This document shows, piece by piece, positions 11,001-19,257 of a stretch of DNA of 26,626 nucleotides. Position 1 is the first letter of the stretch. Each line of letters starts with the position of its first letter. The notes beneath the pieces are model-generated. The model was not told the DNA's origin. It did no database searches and saw only the letters and a program-made list of their open reading frames with translations. Origin of the DNA: Spirogloea muscicola (Eukaryota; Streptophyta; Zygnematophyceae; Spirogloeales; Spirogloeaceae); NCBI GenBank assembly GCA_009602725.1, contig WELB01000115.1, positions 258,080-284,705 of the forward strand, written 5' to 3'. Both the position numbers and the translations under genes were made by a program.

Positions 11001-12206
11001 GGCATCGCAGACTCCCAGCTAATGGATGTTGTGAGTTGCAGGCACCGCAGGCTCAAGGCAACCGCTCTCACGTCAGCACCGCTGCCTCAACATCAGAAAG
11101 AGCAATCTGAAGATGCCATACCTGGACTTGAACCAAGCGTTTCTTTGCCGTGACTCCAACCGAACGAGTATCTATGGAAGTGGAGCACGACCTCATAATG
11201 AGTGGTCGGAAGTATGTAGCACCTAGGTGTTTGAAAGCAGCTCAGGTGTGGTGAAGAAGACAAGTATGACAAAATTCAGTGACACCTTGCTTTGGTAATG
11301 ATGAAATGAGTACACAATCGGAGTAGGTGGCTGACTTGCTGCCTGCATCCTCCAGCTTTGCTTTCACATCTTCCGGGAGAGCAGCAATCCTGGACAGAAG
11401 AAACGTGGACCCCTGTCAACACATAGAGGGCCCTCCTACACGTAAGGCTTACTGTCTCTTTACAATGATCACTTACATGACAATGAGTAAATAAGCTGAC
11501 TGACCCATAGGTGCAGAAACTCACGCTGGCATGGGTGCTGTAAGGAGAGTACCAGACTAATTATTAAGCTTTCAGGTTTTCGCTTTGTTGATCGTACATC
11601 ACAGGGAAGGTCGGTCAATGAGTTGCATACTTACTGCTGGGTCAATTGCAGAAGACTCATCCGCAGACTGCTATAGCTTGGGACCTGCAATGCTCGTGTA
11701 GCACAAATTAGCAAGACAGAGAGAAGAGTGTGATGAGCAGCTCAGTTTGAGCTAAGCTGTACAGGCGACCGCCAGCGAAGCAGCACATGCAACATATACA
11801 GAACATATCAACTTCAGAGCCAATGTACCTTGTATGTAGAAGTTCTTGAACTGGCTATGTCATCTGTCAGAGGTGGTTTACAAGCTGCAGAGCATGCCAT
11901 GTGGGCTCACCCCAGAGACGGTCAGAATGCCGAGGCCGTCCAGCCCGTACGCGGCCTCAATGGTCTCCGTCAAGTCGTGAGAGTCGTCCTGCAATTGCAG
12001 TGATAACATGAGGACGGTCAGGAGCCAAGGACACTGCAGCTCTGCTCGGAGCTTGGCCAGGAGCGCCGAGCACCGCGCGGTGGCCGCGACAAGCTCAGGT
12101 GACTACATAGACGCGGCTGCGAAGCGACGCATGGGAGGCCGACCAGGAGGTCTGCGTATGCCACGTCCACGACCGCAGCCGTCTCCGCGGCCGGCGAGGC
12201 CCCCAT
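8073..12206 (-). CDS. 2-oxoglutarate/Fe(II) dioxygenase-like protein, 16 exons
   Basis: Complete gene, 1026 nt in 16 exons, 341 residues: 12206-12144, 11988-11911, 11684-11635, 11389-11336, 11171-11122, 10846-10774, 10630-10569, 10379-10311, 10104-10002, 9812-9775, 9501-9401, 9114-9019, 8920-8861, 8648-8641, 8468-8423, 8147-8073. Every junction keeps phase. It resembles a conserved plant/algal protein group within the isopenicillin-N-synthase-like oxygenases. Landmarks: AAYGLDGLGILTVSG (about 33-47), YSFGWSHGKETLG, KGSYYANPLVDVP, YPSYCRPNIWPS, KARCLYYFPPD, WCEWHKDHGSLTGLTAA, GLYVENRRKEIVK, QMGESMQIHSGG, WATPHCVK, SRSTFAVFMQ, WDEPMDLP and WVPGLDFGAFAE. Metal ligands fit H206, D208 (HxD) and H276; R291 with T293 fits the 2OG-binding RxS/T. 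The start ATG follows an in-frame TAG closely. The substrate is unknown; no signal peptide is seen. Confidence 0.93.
8641..8648 (-). other. 8-nt micro-exon of the dioxygenase gene
   Basis: On the minus strand the sequence reads TTTTGTCAG, then CCTCAATG, then GTAAGTGC: a good acceptor and a consensus donor around eight coding bases. It supplies Pro, Gln and two bases of a Trp codon. Without it, exon 13 (phase 0) cannot join exon 15, which begins with one base before GAT. With it, the join gives FAVFMQ-PQ-W-DEPMDLP, as this family has at this point. Confidence 0.85.
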
Positions 12207-12395
12207 GCCCGGCAGCTAGGGATCAGGCGGCGCTCGCCGCAGGCGCAGTTGAGAAGCGGCGCGCCGCTTGCTCCGCCACTTGCGGCGACGCACAAGGGCT
12301 GGCCACGACGGCGGCGTAGGCGCTGGCGGCGCGCCACACGCTGGCGGCAGCGACGGCGCGGCGGGAGGTCGCTGATTTGAAACTTAAAGCGCGCT
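12207..12395. other. GC-rich upstream region of the dioxygenase gene
   Basis: This stretch lies immediately 5' of the dioxygenase start codon on the minus strand and is strongly GC-rich, unlike the flanking DNA. It is the likely 5' untranslated region and core promoter. I recognise no specific element. Confidence 0.35.
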
Positions 12396-12465
12396 ACTAG
12401 GAGGCGTGTATTTGAAATAAAACAGGTCAAATGGCCAAGTACAAAGGCAAGCACACTAGGAGGCG
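12396..12465 (-). repeat. 48-bp retroposed fragment with 11-bp target-site duplication
   Basis: The direct repeat ACTAGGAGGCG occurs at 12396-12406 and 12455-12465. Between them, 12407-12454, read on the minus strand, is GTGCTTGCCTTTGTACTTGG followed by a tail ending AAATACA. That equals the last 48 bases of the retroposon tail seen at 7001-7057 and 19431-19487. The arrangement fits an extremely 5'-truncated target-primed insertion just upstream of the dioxygenase gene. Confidence 0.8.
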
Positions 12466-12467
12466 GG

Positions 12468-12512
12468 TTACGAGGGGTTATGTACCAGCTATTACGTGGG
12501 GTTATGTACCAA
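12468..12512. repeat. Imperfect direct repeat (GGGGTTATGTACCA)
   Basis: The 14-mer GGGGTTATGTACCA appears twice within 45 bases, each preceded by TACG. It lies about 0.27 kb upstream of the dioxygenase start codon, so it could be a duplicated regulatory site, but nothing in the sequence proves this. Confidence 0.6.
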
Positions 12513-12632
12513 GCTGACAATAGCAACATCCAAGGGGTGAAGGGGCCAGTAGGAAAGCATGAGTTATGCAATTTGTGAAGGCTCCCGTCCATTCATTCTG
12601 GGTGGCCAAATGACACCCATAGCCCTCTATTG

Positions 12633-12738
12633 AGCGCTACTGAGCGGGTCAGCTTAGCAGCAGGTGACGTACATTTGTCAAGTGCTTGCCTTTGTACTTG
12701 GCCACACATGGCCTCCCCATCTCTTAATATACACATTT
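12633..12738 (+). repeat. Retroposon-tail copy c
   Basis: This copy carries the longer form of the tail: TGAGCGGGTCAGCTTAGCAG, then GTACATTTGTCA, GTGCTTGCCTTTGTACTTGG and CTCTTAATATACACA. It matches 16208-16311 in the opposite orientation more closely than the copies at 7.0 and 19.4 kb. Near-identical decamers CCCTCTATTG (12623-12632) and CCCTCTACTG (12739-12748) flank it and may be a target-site duplication. Confidence 0.72.
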
Positions 12739-13816
12739 CCCTCTACTGGGAAAAGATTCACTATCGTTGAGCTGGCTTCTCACAGCCCTTGCCTTACTTT
12801 GAGATAGCTCTTCACTCTTTTCTGCCCTCGCCCCTTTGAGAGCAATTTCTACTTCTTTCCTGCCACCAATTTCTCCAACTTGCGACTGCTGACACGAGGT
12901 TACTGCGCAGGCATCCTTAGTGATCTCTACCAGTGATCTCTTCCCGGCTCAATTGGACCTTGTTCGACATTTGACGGGCTGGATTATCACAGCCCTCGCA
13001 ATCTTCAGAAAGTGCTTGTCTCCTAGTCAACAGCCACAAAATGGAGCTCTTATAACTTGCTGAATGCCAAAATGGTAAAATAAGAGGACCTCCTCACAAG
13101 CCTTCCAACCCACACGTCCTGTCACATCGCAACAGCCGAACTCCTGACATGGAACTTACTCCTGTGCTCTAGATATTTGCCCAGTTCAATTTTCGTAGCT
13201 GTCTCGCATCTCTAGCTCTGCGCCCCAAAGCCCAGCTTGAGCACCACCATGTAGTGGGCAGGACGTAGGCTACTAACCCTGCCTGGCGCTCGTTCTGCCA
13301 GGCAGAACTTTGCACTTAACACACAGCCGGAGCTTCGACTTTGTTGTGATTATTGTTTTGGTGTCTGGTAAAACTTGAATACTGAGCGGGGCGAGTTGGG
13401 ACTAACGTCCCACTCGTAGACCAAAGTGGAGAGAGCAGGTACAGTTCAGGTCAACCACCCGAGCATTGTCGTAACAGCTTTCTTGGCTGTTACGCCCTGT
13501 GCTACAAAAGCATTGGCCACAGAAAGAGCACTGTGTGCAGCCATGAGGTGCATGTGCTGTGCACAGCTGTGGCACAATAGTGGCCTCCCTTTCGGGGCAG
13601 CAATATGCAGCCCACCTGTCTCTCCTTGAGAAGAGACGACTCAGAGAGGACAGAGGAACCTCAAAGTGATTACCTCCAGTCACGCTATCCGATACTCTGG
13701 ATCGTCCATCACAAGAACAAATAGGTTGCTGCGGTTGCCTCTTGAGATTCTGCAAGAGGAGCAACTGTTCAGCTTGATCACGTGCTGGCTAAATTTGTAC
13801 AAAACTGCCCTTCTAC
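12739..13816. other. Intergenic repeat-like region downstream of the fibrillin gene
   Basis: No gene was found. The part from about 12765 to 13000 contains two GGCTGG...CAGCCC hairpin motifs, and the string TTGCGACTGCT also occurs near 19705, so it is probably old mobile-element sequence. The part from 13400 to 13816 has open frames on both strands but no recognisable family or convincing splice sites. It is likely the 3' untranslated region of the fibrillin gene. Confidence 0.45.
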
Positions 13817-15429
13817 TCAGTTATCATGCAAAGAAAGGACCGTCATTTGCCAGCTCAAAGGTGCAGATACTGGAATGCAATTCCTGAGCTGATAAGGTCG
13901 AATGCAAGGCAGGTTGGCTGCAGCTGCAAAAGCTGCTGCTGACTTCCTTAAGGACTGCTTGTACAATACTAGTAAGAAATAGACCTTTGCTGATTGCAGA
14001 CATTGGTGTCGCGGTGACATGCTGGACAGGCAGACTCCCCTTACCTCAAGTCTTTGTCAACATACGTGATTTCTAGCTCGCCTCGGGCTCTCTCTGGAGC
14101 CTTCACAGGGACCTACAATAGGCGACGAGCCATTGACATGATCTTAGTGCCAGAGCCTAGGAAATTGGATTCTGGATCAAGACAAGAGCACAAGTACGTG
14201 ACACAAGTCCAAGTAAAAGTTCCAAAGTGAGATGGGCTGACAAGTAGGTATATACTCACAAGACCCAGAATCTTGAATTCAGTGAACTGCACATTGACCT
14301 TCCGAGAGGACATGGCAGTCAGCTTCGCCTTCACCTGCCAACAAGCCAACACCAAACATTCAATAAGGCAAGCAAGCAAGCAATCAATCAAGAAATCTGC
14401 ATGGCTTTCCAAAAGGAACGTAATACTGCAAGGCCAGGATTCTCATTGAGCACCTCGGCGGCAACTAACCTGGTTGAAGAAAGGCCAGGTTTCAAGATTC
14501 TGGGCCTGCATCGTGGCTGTGTCAAGGACCTGGTAGATGGGCCCGGCAGGGCGCAGCAGCTTGGGTTTCTGCGACAAAGTACCCGATGACATCAGAGCAG
14601 ATTGCAGGCTTTCAGCATGACACAAGCAGGAACTAAACCTCGTGCACTGGTCCAGTGCACTGGGTACCCAAGGCATTCTGCACCTGCAGCAGGCCCCTCG
14701 GAAGAGCCTGCTGTGCGGGAGCAAGGGGCTGCGGCGTTGCAACCTTGGTGCCGAGGGTGCTGTCAGAGGTCGTGTACACCAGCCGCCAGCGGCCGTTGAG
14801 GTCAGGGAACTTGAGGGTGTCCCGCGAGGGGCTCATGCTCTCCAGCCTGGTCGCGAGCTGCACCTCGAGCGCCCGAGGCAGACGACAAAAGGATCGCGAC
14901 TCAAGTAAGCAGGCATCGTGCTGGCCATGATGACGAGGCAAGGTGAGCGCCACAGCAGTACGGGCCAGAGCACGGCGGCAGGGGCCCGCCCTGGAGGACG
15001 GGGTGTGGGACGGGCCTGGGGACCTCGTCAACGCGGCGCCGGTGTTCGGGCGAGGCGGCGGCGCCGCGGTCCAGCGGCGCGACGGCGGCCAGGAGCTCGT
15101 CCTTGAGCCGCCGCCGTTGCTCGACGCCGCCGCCGGAGAAGAGCTTGAAGACGGCACGTGGCCTCTGCGCCCCCCGCGCACGACGACCAGCTTGAGCGTG
15201 GCGGAGCTGACGGCGAGGTGCCGTTCAGAAAGCGGCGGCCGAAGCGGCGCGCGACGGGCTCGCCGGGAGAAGGTACCCCACCTGCAGCGAGGCGGCCTGC
15301 TGGAGCGTCGCCGCCGCGGCGGCGCGGCCAGGGAGCTCAGCTACGCCGCCCAGGAGGCGCCGGTCCCGCGCGCCGTCGAGGCCGCGGCGCGACGGCGGTG
15401 GCGGCGGCGGCGGCGGCGGCGGCGGCCAT
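13817..15429 (-). CDS. Plastid lipid-associated protein (PAP/fibrillin family)
   Basis: Fibrillins bind lipids in plastoglobules, thylakoids or the stroma. Firm minus-strand exons: 15164-15024, 14857-14744, 14568-14470, 14334-14260, 14112-14045; likely last exon 14021-13817. Landmarks: LKDELLAAVAPLDRGAAASP then HRRRVDE (N-terminal fibrillin helix), PDLNGRWRLVYTTSDSTLGT, KPKLLRPAGPIYQVLD, LETWPFFNQVKAKLT, NVQFTEFKILGLVPVKAP and GELEITYVDKDL. All phases agree. Upstream, an ATG in good context at 15429-15427 begins an alanine run followed by an Arg/Pro-rich stretch, which fits a plastid transit peptide. The exon joining it to 15164 could not be settled. The usual C-terminal motif ISRGD.G.LFVL is not clearly present; the last exon instead reads MSPRHQ, then KVYFLLVLYKQS and a long tail. 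Confidence 0.87.
15395..15426. repeat. GGC trinucleotide run
   Basis: About ten consecutive GGC units end just before the reverse-complement ATG at 15429. Read on the minus strand they are GCC codons, encoding the alanine run at the proposed start of the fibrillin transit peptide. Confidence 0.8.
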
Positions 15430-15626
15430 GGCGTCAGGCTGGACCAGCTGGGCGCCCGGAAAGCCAGAGTCGGTGGAGTACACGGCAGCTGCGAAGTACT
15501 TCCAGTACAGGGCGATGGCTGTGACTGGCCAGCCTTCAAAAAGAAGAGCGAATGCGGCTGCTGATATTTAAAGAATTGGCTGTAAATTGCCAGCCAGATG
15601 CATACAGGTGTTCAGAAAGAAGAAGA

Positions 15627-15905
15627 GCTCGCCCATAGAGAAGAGGGGCTGGCAAAGCCAACCCAAAAAGAATTCTCTCTTTAGGAAACGAGGAACCAAA
15701 ATCCCGAAAGAAATCAGAAGAGCCCAAAAAGCGCACAGCGACTCAAAGGGCCATTGGGTGCGAAAAGCCAGCCCAAAAAGAAGAAGGTTCTCGCCCATTG
15801 AGAAGAGGGGCTGGCAAAGCCAACCCAAAAAGAATGGACAATGGAAAAAGGATTGACGAAGGTTCGGAGGGGCCAGCCCCTATTCTCAATGGGCGAGCAC
15901 TTTCT
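15627..15905. repeat. Cluster of GGGCTGG hairpin repeats
   Basis: Two copies of a ~48-nt unit lie at 15627-15674 and 15789-15836: GCTCGCCCAT, AGAGAAGAGGGGCTGGCAAA and GCCAACCCAAAAAGAAT. An inverted partial copy is at 15871-15905 (CCAGCCCCTATTCTCAATGG). A related half unit is at 15754-15790. The GGCTGGC...GCCAACC arms can pair as a short hairpin. Copies in the opposite orientation recur at 19780-19833 and 20022-20071, so this is an interspersed family. It lies upstream of the fibrillin gene. Confidence 0.75.
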
Positions 15906-16207
15906 TCGGAGGGGGCCTACACGCGTTGACATGAGAGAGTGACAAGAACGGAGATTAGATGAAGACCATCAGATGTTAGGTGTGGAAGTTGGCACCAGAA
16001 ACCTACTGCTGGTTCTTTCGTCTTACGAAGCGTCTATCTCTGTGCGCCCGGCCACGTCGCGCCTCGTGGCACCACGTGGCTCGCTGCGGGCGCCTGTGCG
16101 CTCTGCCTACTTCGGCCTCCGCGTCCTGCCACGGCGCCGGGAGCTCCTGGAAGCACACTTGGCCAGGCGGCCGCAGCAGAGAGAAACAGGGGTTCAAATG
16201 ACCAGGA
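15906..16207. other. Unassigned GC-rich stretch between repeats
   Basis: About 300 bases between the hairpin cluster and the inverted-repeat element. The middle (about 16020-16190) is GC-rich with open frames on both strands, but no family is recognisable and no splice-supported exon emerges. It may be an older mobile-element fragment. Confidence 0.3.
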
Positions 16208-16775
16208 TGGAGTGTGTGTACTAAGAGATGGAGGGCCTGTGTGGCCAAGTATAAAGGCAAGCCCATTGACAAATGTACATCACCTGCTGCTAAGCTGACC
16301 CGCTCAGTAACTACGAGTCAGCACATAAAGGTCGCTAACTGATGCCCAAATACCGGACGGCAATCGACAAGCTCTTGAGCTACCAGCTAAGACTAGACCA
16401 GCTTTCTGATGCAACGCATGAGCCTGAGCTCGCTGCAGTCATGCTGACACTCGACGTCGCAAGAATGATGGGTGCGAGGAGGCCAGCCCAAGTGAGCTCA
16501 TCCAAAGCAGCACATCTGTCGTGTTGATTTCTGCAACGTCGTGGGTCAGCCTGTTTGCAGTGAGCTCAAGGTCATGCTTTGCGCCAGAAAGCTGGTCAAG
16601 CCCTAGCTGGTGGCAGAAGGCTTGTCATTTGCCGATTTTCGGGCATCAAGCAGCGATCTCTGGTGCGGACTCGTGGTCACTGAGAGAATCAGCTTCGCAG
16701 CAGGTGATGTACATCTGTCGAATGCTTGCTTATTACTTGGCCACTCAGGCCCTCCGTTACAGACGACACGCTCCA
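16208..16775. mobile_element. 0.57 kb element bounded by ~100-bp inverted repeats
   Basis: The left end (16208-16311) and the reverse complement of the right end (16676-16775) share TGGAG.GTGT, GGAGGGCCTG, GTGGCCAAGTA, GATGTACATCACCTGCTGC and AAGCTGA. That is a diverged inverted repeat of about 100 bp. Both ends are copies of the retroposon tail found elsewhere. Inside is a short open frame (16342-16527). After it, 16553-16620 resembles the sequence that follows the retrotransposon ORF at 19260-19330 (GTTTGCAG, CCAGAAAGCTGG, GTGGCAGAAGG). It is therefore either two tail copies inserted head to head or a non-autonomous foldback element. No target duplication is evident. Confidence 0.65.
16342..16527 (+). 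pseudogene. Short open frame inside the inverted-repeat element
   Basis: A 61-codon frame starting MPKYRTAIDKLLSYQLRLDQ looks helical and charged and is followed after 25 bases by retroelement-like 3' sequence. The same layout (frame end, then the CCAGAAAGCTGG module) occurs at 18652-19330, so this may be the C-terminal scrap of another retroelement protein. The family is not recognised. Confidence 0.35.
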
Positions 16776-17325
16776 TTGCGAAGGGAAGGGGGGATCCAGG
16801 GTCGCCGTCTAAGCTCAGCCTGGGAAGAAACAGCTCTCCAATGTTACGGTGGCTGTAAGAAATTCAGCTCTTTCTGAGAAGAGCTTTACGACTTTACGGC
16901 CCTTTCGGACCTTGTCTATTCTTATAGGACTGGCTTGCTTTTTACAGTCATCGCCCCCTTTGGACGAGCTTGCTTCTTCCAAAGGGAGCGAGGCTGTGAG
17001 TAATAAGCTCTTCCAAAGTGGGCGAGGGCTGTGAAGCCGGCCCAATAAAGACTGGACAGGGTCCAAAGGGCGGAAAAGCCTAAATACAAAAGTAAGGAAG
17101 TATGTCGTGGCCACGCAATGTCGAGTGTCACATATCGTCGATAGAACAGAATAGTCAGAAGTTCAGGTGAGATTGTTGGAGTCTACGTGACAGGCAGCGC
17201 AACACATCGTGAATAAAAGTAAAAGTCACGAAAAAAGGTGTTCCTACTTTGCAAACAAAAACATTTCTGAAAAGATGGTATAGAAAAGTATGATAAGAAA
17301 CTTTGTGATGGATGATTGCAAATTA
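16776..17325. other. Foldback sequence related to the hairpin repeats
   Basis: No gene is seen. CCCTTTCGGACCTTGTC near 16900 is nearly the reverse complement of GACAGGGTCCAAAGGG near 17060. Between them, GGCTTGC...ACAGTCATCGCCCC and its mirrored counterpart GGGCGAGGGCTGTGAAGCCG can pair. These are probably two inverted copies of a repeat related to the GGGCTGG hairpin family and to 12765-12850. Confidence 0.45.
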
Positions 17326-17359
17326 CCCCCCCCCCCCCCCCCCNCCCCCCCCCCCCCCC
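17326..17359. repeat. C homopolymer with one undetermined base
   Basis: A run of 33 C with an N at 17344 directly abuts the left arm of the long palindrome (from 17362). The N shows that the assembler or base caller could not resolve this point, so the true length and continuity across it are uncertain. Confidence 0.95.
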
Positions 17360-17439
17360 GGTGATCACATTGCTCGGAACGTTTCTTGCGCTGAAGACAC
17401 CCTGTGTTGGTCGTGGACAAGTTGCATAGTGCTCAGTGA

Positions 17440-17673
17440 ATGGACTTGAGGTCCGGACGTAGCCTAGAGTCTGGCATCGATCCATCGGACATTGCTCCTG
17501 TGGTTGACATTGATTCAGCAGAAATAGTTCCTGTGGCCATTGATTGTGTCACAGAACCTTCCGAGGCAGTGATTCCGCGGAGAAACCGGTTATTCAACAA
17601 CATGTCTTTGAGAACAGAAGCCTCAGTGTTAAGGTACTCCCGGAGGTGCCTCCTTAACCGAGGTCAGAAGTAA
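17440..17673 (+). pseudogene. Left-arm copy of the MDLRSGRSL frame, frameshifted
   Basis: This frame matches the right-arm copy up to about codon 44. A net one-base deletion near 17575-17590 then moves it out of register, so the C-terminal 30 or so residues differ and the ancestral stop (still present as TAA in the other frame) is missed. The N-terminal LRSGR string recalls gag-like polyprotein starts of some LTR retroelements, but that is a weak resemblance. Function unknown. Confidence 0.5.
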
Positions 17674-17755
17674 TTACGAGGCGGTACTCTGGTAATCGTG
17701 CATCCCTGCATTTTCAATTGACAAAGTTCCGCCTCGTAATTACTTCTGACCTCGA

Positions 17756-17974
17756 TTAAGGAGGCACCTCCGGGAGTACCTTAATACTGAGGCTTCTGTT
17801 TTCAAAGACATGTTGTTGAATAACCGTTTCCTCTGCAAGAGTCACTGCCTCGGAAGCTTCTGTGACACAATCAATGGCCACAGGGACTATGTCTGATGTA
17901 TCAATGTCAACCACAGGAGCAATGTCCGATGGATCGATGCCAGACTCTAGGCTACGTCCGGACCTCAAGTCCAT
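17756..17974 (-). CDS. Right-arm copy of the MDLRSGRSL frame, intact 72 codons
   Basis: Acidic, Ile/Val/Pro-rich peptide ending KVLPEVPP. It appears to be the undamaged version of the frame broken in the left arm. In the aligned reading frame the two copies differ at few codons. I cannot tell whether it is a whole small protein or the 5' end of a larger element protein; no neighbouring frame continues it. Not recognised. Confidence 0.4.
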   Translation of the reverse strand: MDLRSGRSLESGIDPSDIAPVVDIDTSDIVPVAIDCVTEASEAVTLAEETVIQQHVFENRSLSIKVLPEVPP

Positions 17975-18205
17975 TCACTGAGCACCATGCACCTTGTCCA
18001 CAACAAACACAGAGTGTCTTCAGAGCAAGTAACGTTGCGAGCAATGTGATCAATCGAAGGTCGATTCTTTACAACAAGAAAACGTTCAATGCAAACAGTC
18101 CAATCGGCCCACTGAAAGCGCGGATGTTGAGACACGCGGCACTCAATGCAGTGAAAGCCAAGTCCAGCAACAGTAAACCATCGCAGCAGCGCAGATTCCG
18201 TTAAA

Positions 18206-18347
18206 GGTAACCGGCGCAACAGCGCTAATTCCAGGTAACCGTAACCGGCGCAAAAATGCTAATTCCAGCAAATCGTAACTGGCGCAAATGCGCTAAACCC
18301 AGGTAACTGTAACCAGCGCAGCAGCGCGAGAACCAGTTACCGGTCAC
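18206..18347. repeat. 34-nt tandem repeat, four units plus a partial
   Basis: Units are 18206-18233 (short, 28 nt), 18234-18267, 18268-18301, 18302-18335 and a partial to about 18347. The consensus is close to GGTAACYGTAACCGGCGCAA then MRGCGCTAATTCCA. Each unit contains GCGCAA..GCGC or a variant, which can form a small stem. The divergence between units shows an old array. Confidence 0.85.
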
Positions 18348-18651
18348 AAGGTCTAGTGATAAAATCTTCAAGAAGCAAATGACGCAAGACTGTGTCTGGC
18401 AGCCTCAGAGCAGATTGAGGCTCGATATGTGCACCTCACGCACAAGGTCACGACGTTTCGTGAAACAAATGTGCACAGATTCTGACGCGACTGGCGGCAG
18501 AGTCTCTTGGGGTAAGGCCTTTCAGCAGCGCGGCTGCCCTTCCTGCGAGCCCACGCCTTCCTGGCGTGGCTCGACAGCAGCGAAGACGCCTGACGGCAAT
18601 GCGGCGGCGGCGGCTGCGATGGGGGCAGTTCTGGCAAGAGCAAAAGACTAG

Positions 18652-19257
18652 GCCGAGTGGACTGCTCGGCCCCGACCCTCCGCACCCCCTTATCTCCCAC
18701 CTAACTGCCTGATTGGGGTGCGCCAGTGCGAGTGCGGCTTCCGTGCAGAGGGTGCTGAGCTCGCCACTCACATGCTGAAATGCCTCACTGGACCAGAAGT
18801 GGTGGGCATTCACAACCTCCTTCGCGATGCCCTGGCGGGCTTGATGCGCGACGCCGGCTACCGTGCGGTCGTGGAAGTCAACAATATCATGCCTATCACC
18901 ACGGACGCCCAGGGACGTCATCATCGCCGCACAATTGACATTGTGAGCGTGCAACCTGGTGGGGGACCACGGGCCCTGGTTGACGTTGTTGTTATGGAGG
19001 CATATAAAGGCCCAGCATCGACACACATCGCTGGGCACGCAGTGGGCGGTGCAGGACAAAGAAAACTGCGGCACTACTCCGATCACCCCCAATGCGATCA
19101 GCTCCTGCCAGCGGCAATCGACATCTTTGGCTGTCTGGGTCCTCGTTTCCACACTCTCCTTCAGAACATTGCCAATCTAGGCTACAATCGATGTGCAGAT
19201 GTGTTTCCGGCTGAGATGGGCTTGCCAGCTGCATATCTGTCGCTCTTGCGACGATGA
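18652..19257 (+). pseudogene. Non-LTR retrotransposon C-terminal endonuclease-like domain (fragment)
   Basis: The open frame runs from just after a TAG (18649-18651) to a TGA at 19255-19257. It contains a Cys/His cluster, QCECGFRAEGAELATHMLKC, then HNLLRDALAGLMRDAGYRAV, RRTIDIVSVQPGG and ALVDVVVMEAYKG. The zinc-knuckle spacing followed by (P)DI-x(12-14)-DV is the layout of the restriction-endonuclease-like domain at the C terminus of R2-type and related non-LTR retrotransposons. The upstream reverse transcriptase is missing: 18370-18650 shows coding-like scraps in more than one frame and no YxDD motif. The copy is therefore truncated and probably dead. There is no ATG near its start. Confidence 0.7.

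Larger units (their letters stand above)
17362..18052. repeat. Long imperfect palindrome, arms 323/324 nt, loop 44 nt
   Basis: The left arm 17362-17684 and the reverse complement of the right arm 17729-18052 align end to end at roughly 93% identity (about 22 differences counted by eye, with a net one-base length difference). The loop is 17685-17728. Each arm carries a reading frame starting MDLRSGRSLESGIDPSDIAP, pointing inward. The first 75 bases of that frame are identical in the two arms. Confidence 0.93.

Noticed and set aside
12095-12592. Minus-strand open frame of 165 codons upstream of the dioxygenase
   Set aside because: It is in a different frame from the first exon (ATG at 12206) and spans the retroposed fragment and promoter region; no family resemblance.
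14943-15571. Plus-strand frames of 193 and 137 codons, Arg/Ala-rich
   Set aside because: Antisense to the fibrillin 5' exons; the minus-strand reading LKDELLAAVAPLDRGAAASP is a clear fibrillin N-terminal helix.
17326-18347. CRISPR-like or defence-array interpretation of the repeats
   Set aside because: The host is a eukaryote; the 34-nt units are contiguous without spacers, and the large repeat is an inverted pair, not an array.
18448-19152. Minus-strand open frame of 234 codons
   Set aside because: It is the mirror of the retrotransposon endonuclease-like frame on the plus strand, which has the Cys/His and ID...DV motifs; the minus-strand protein resembles nothing.
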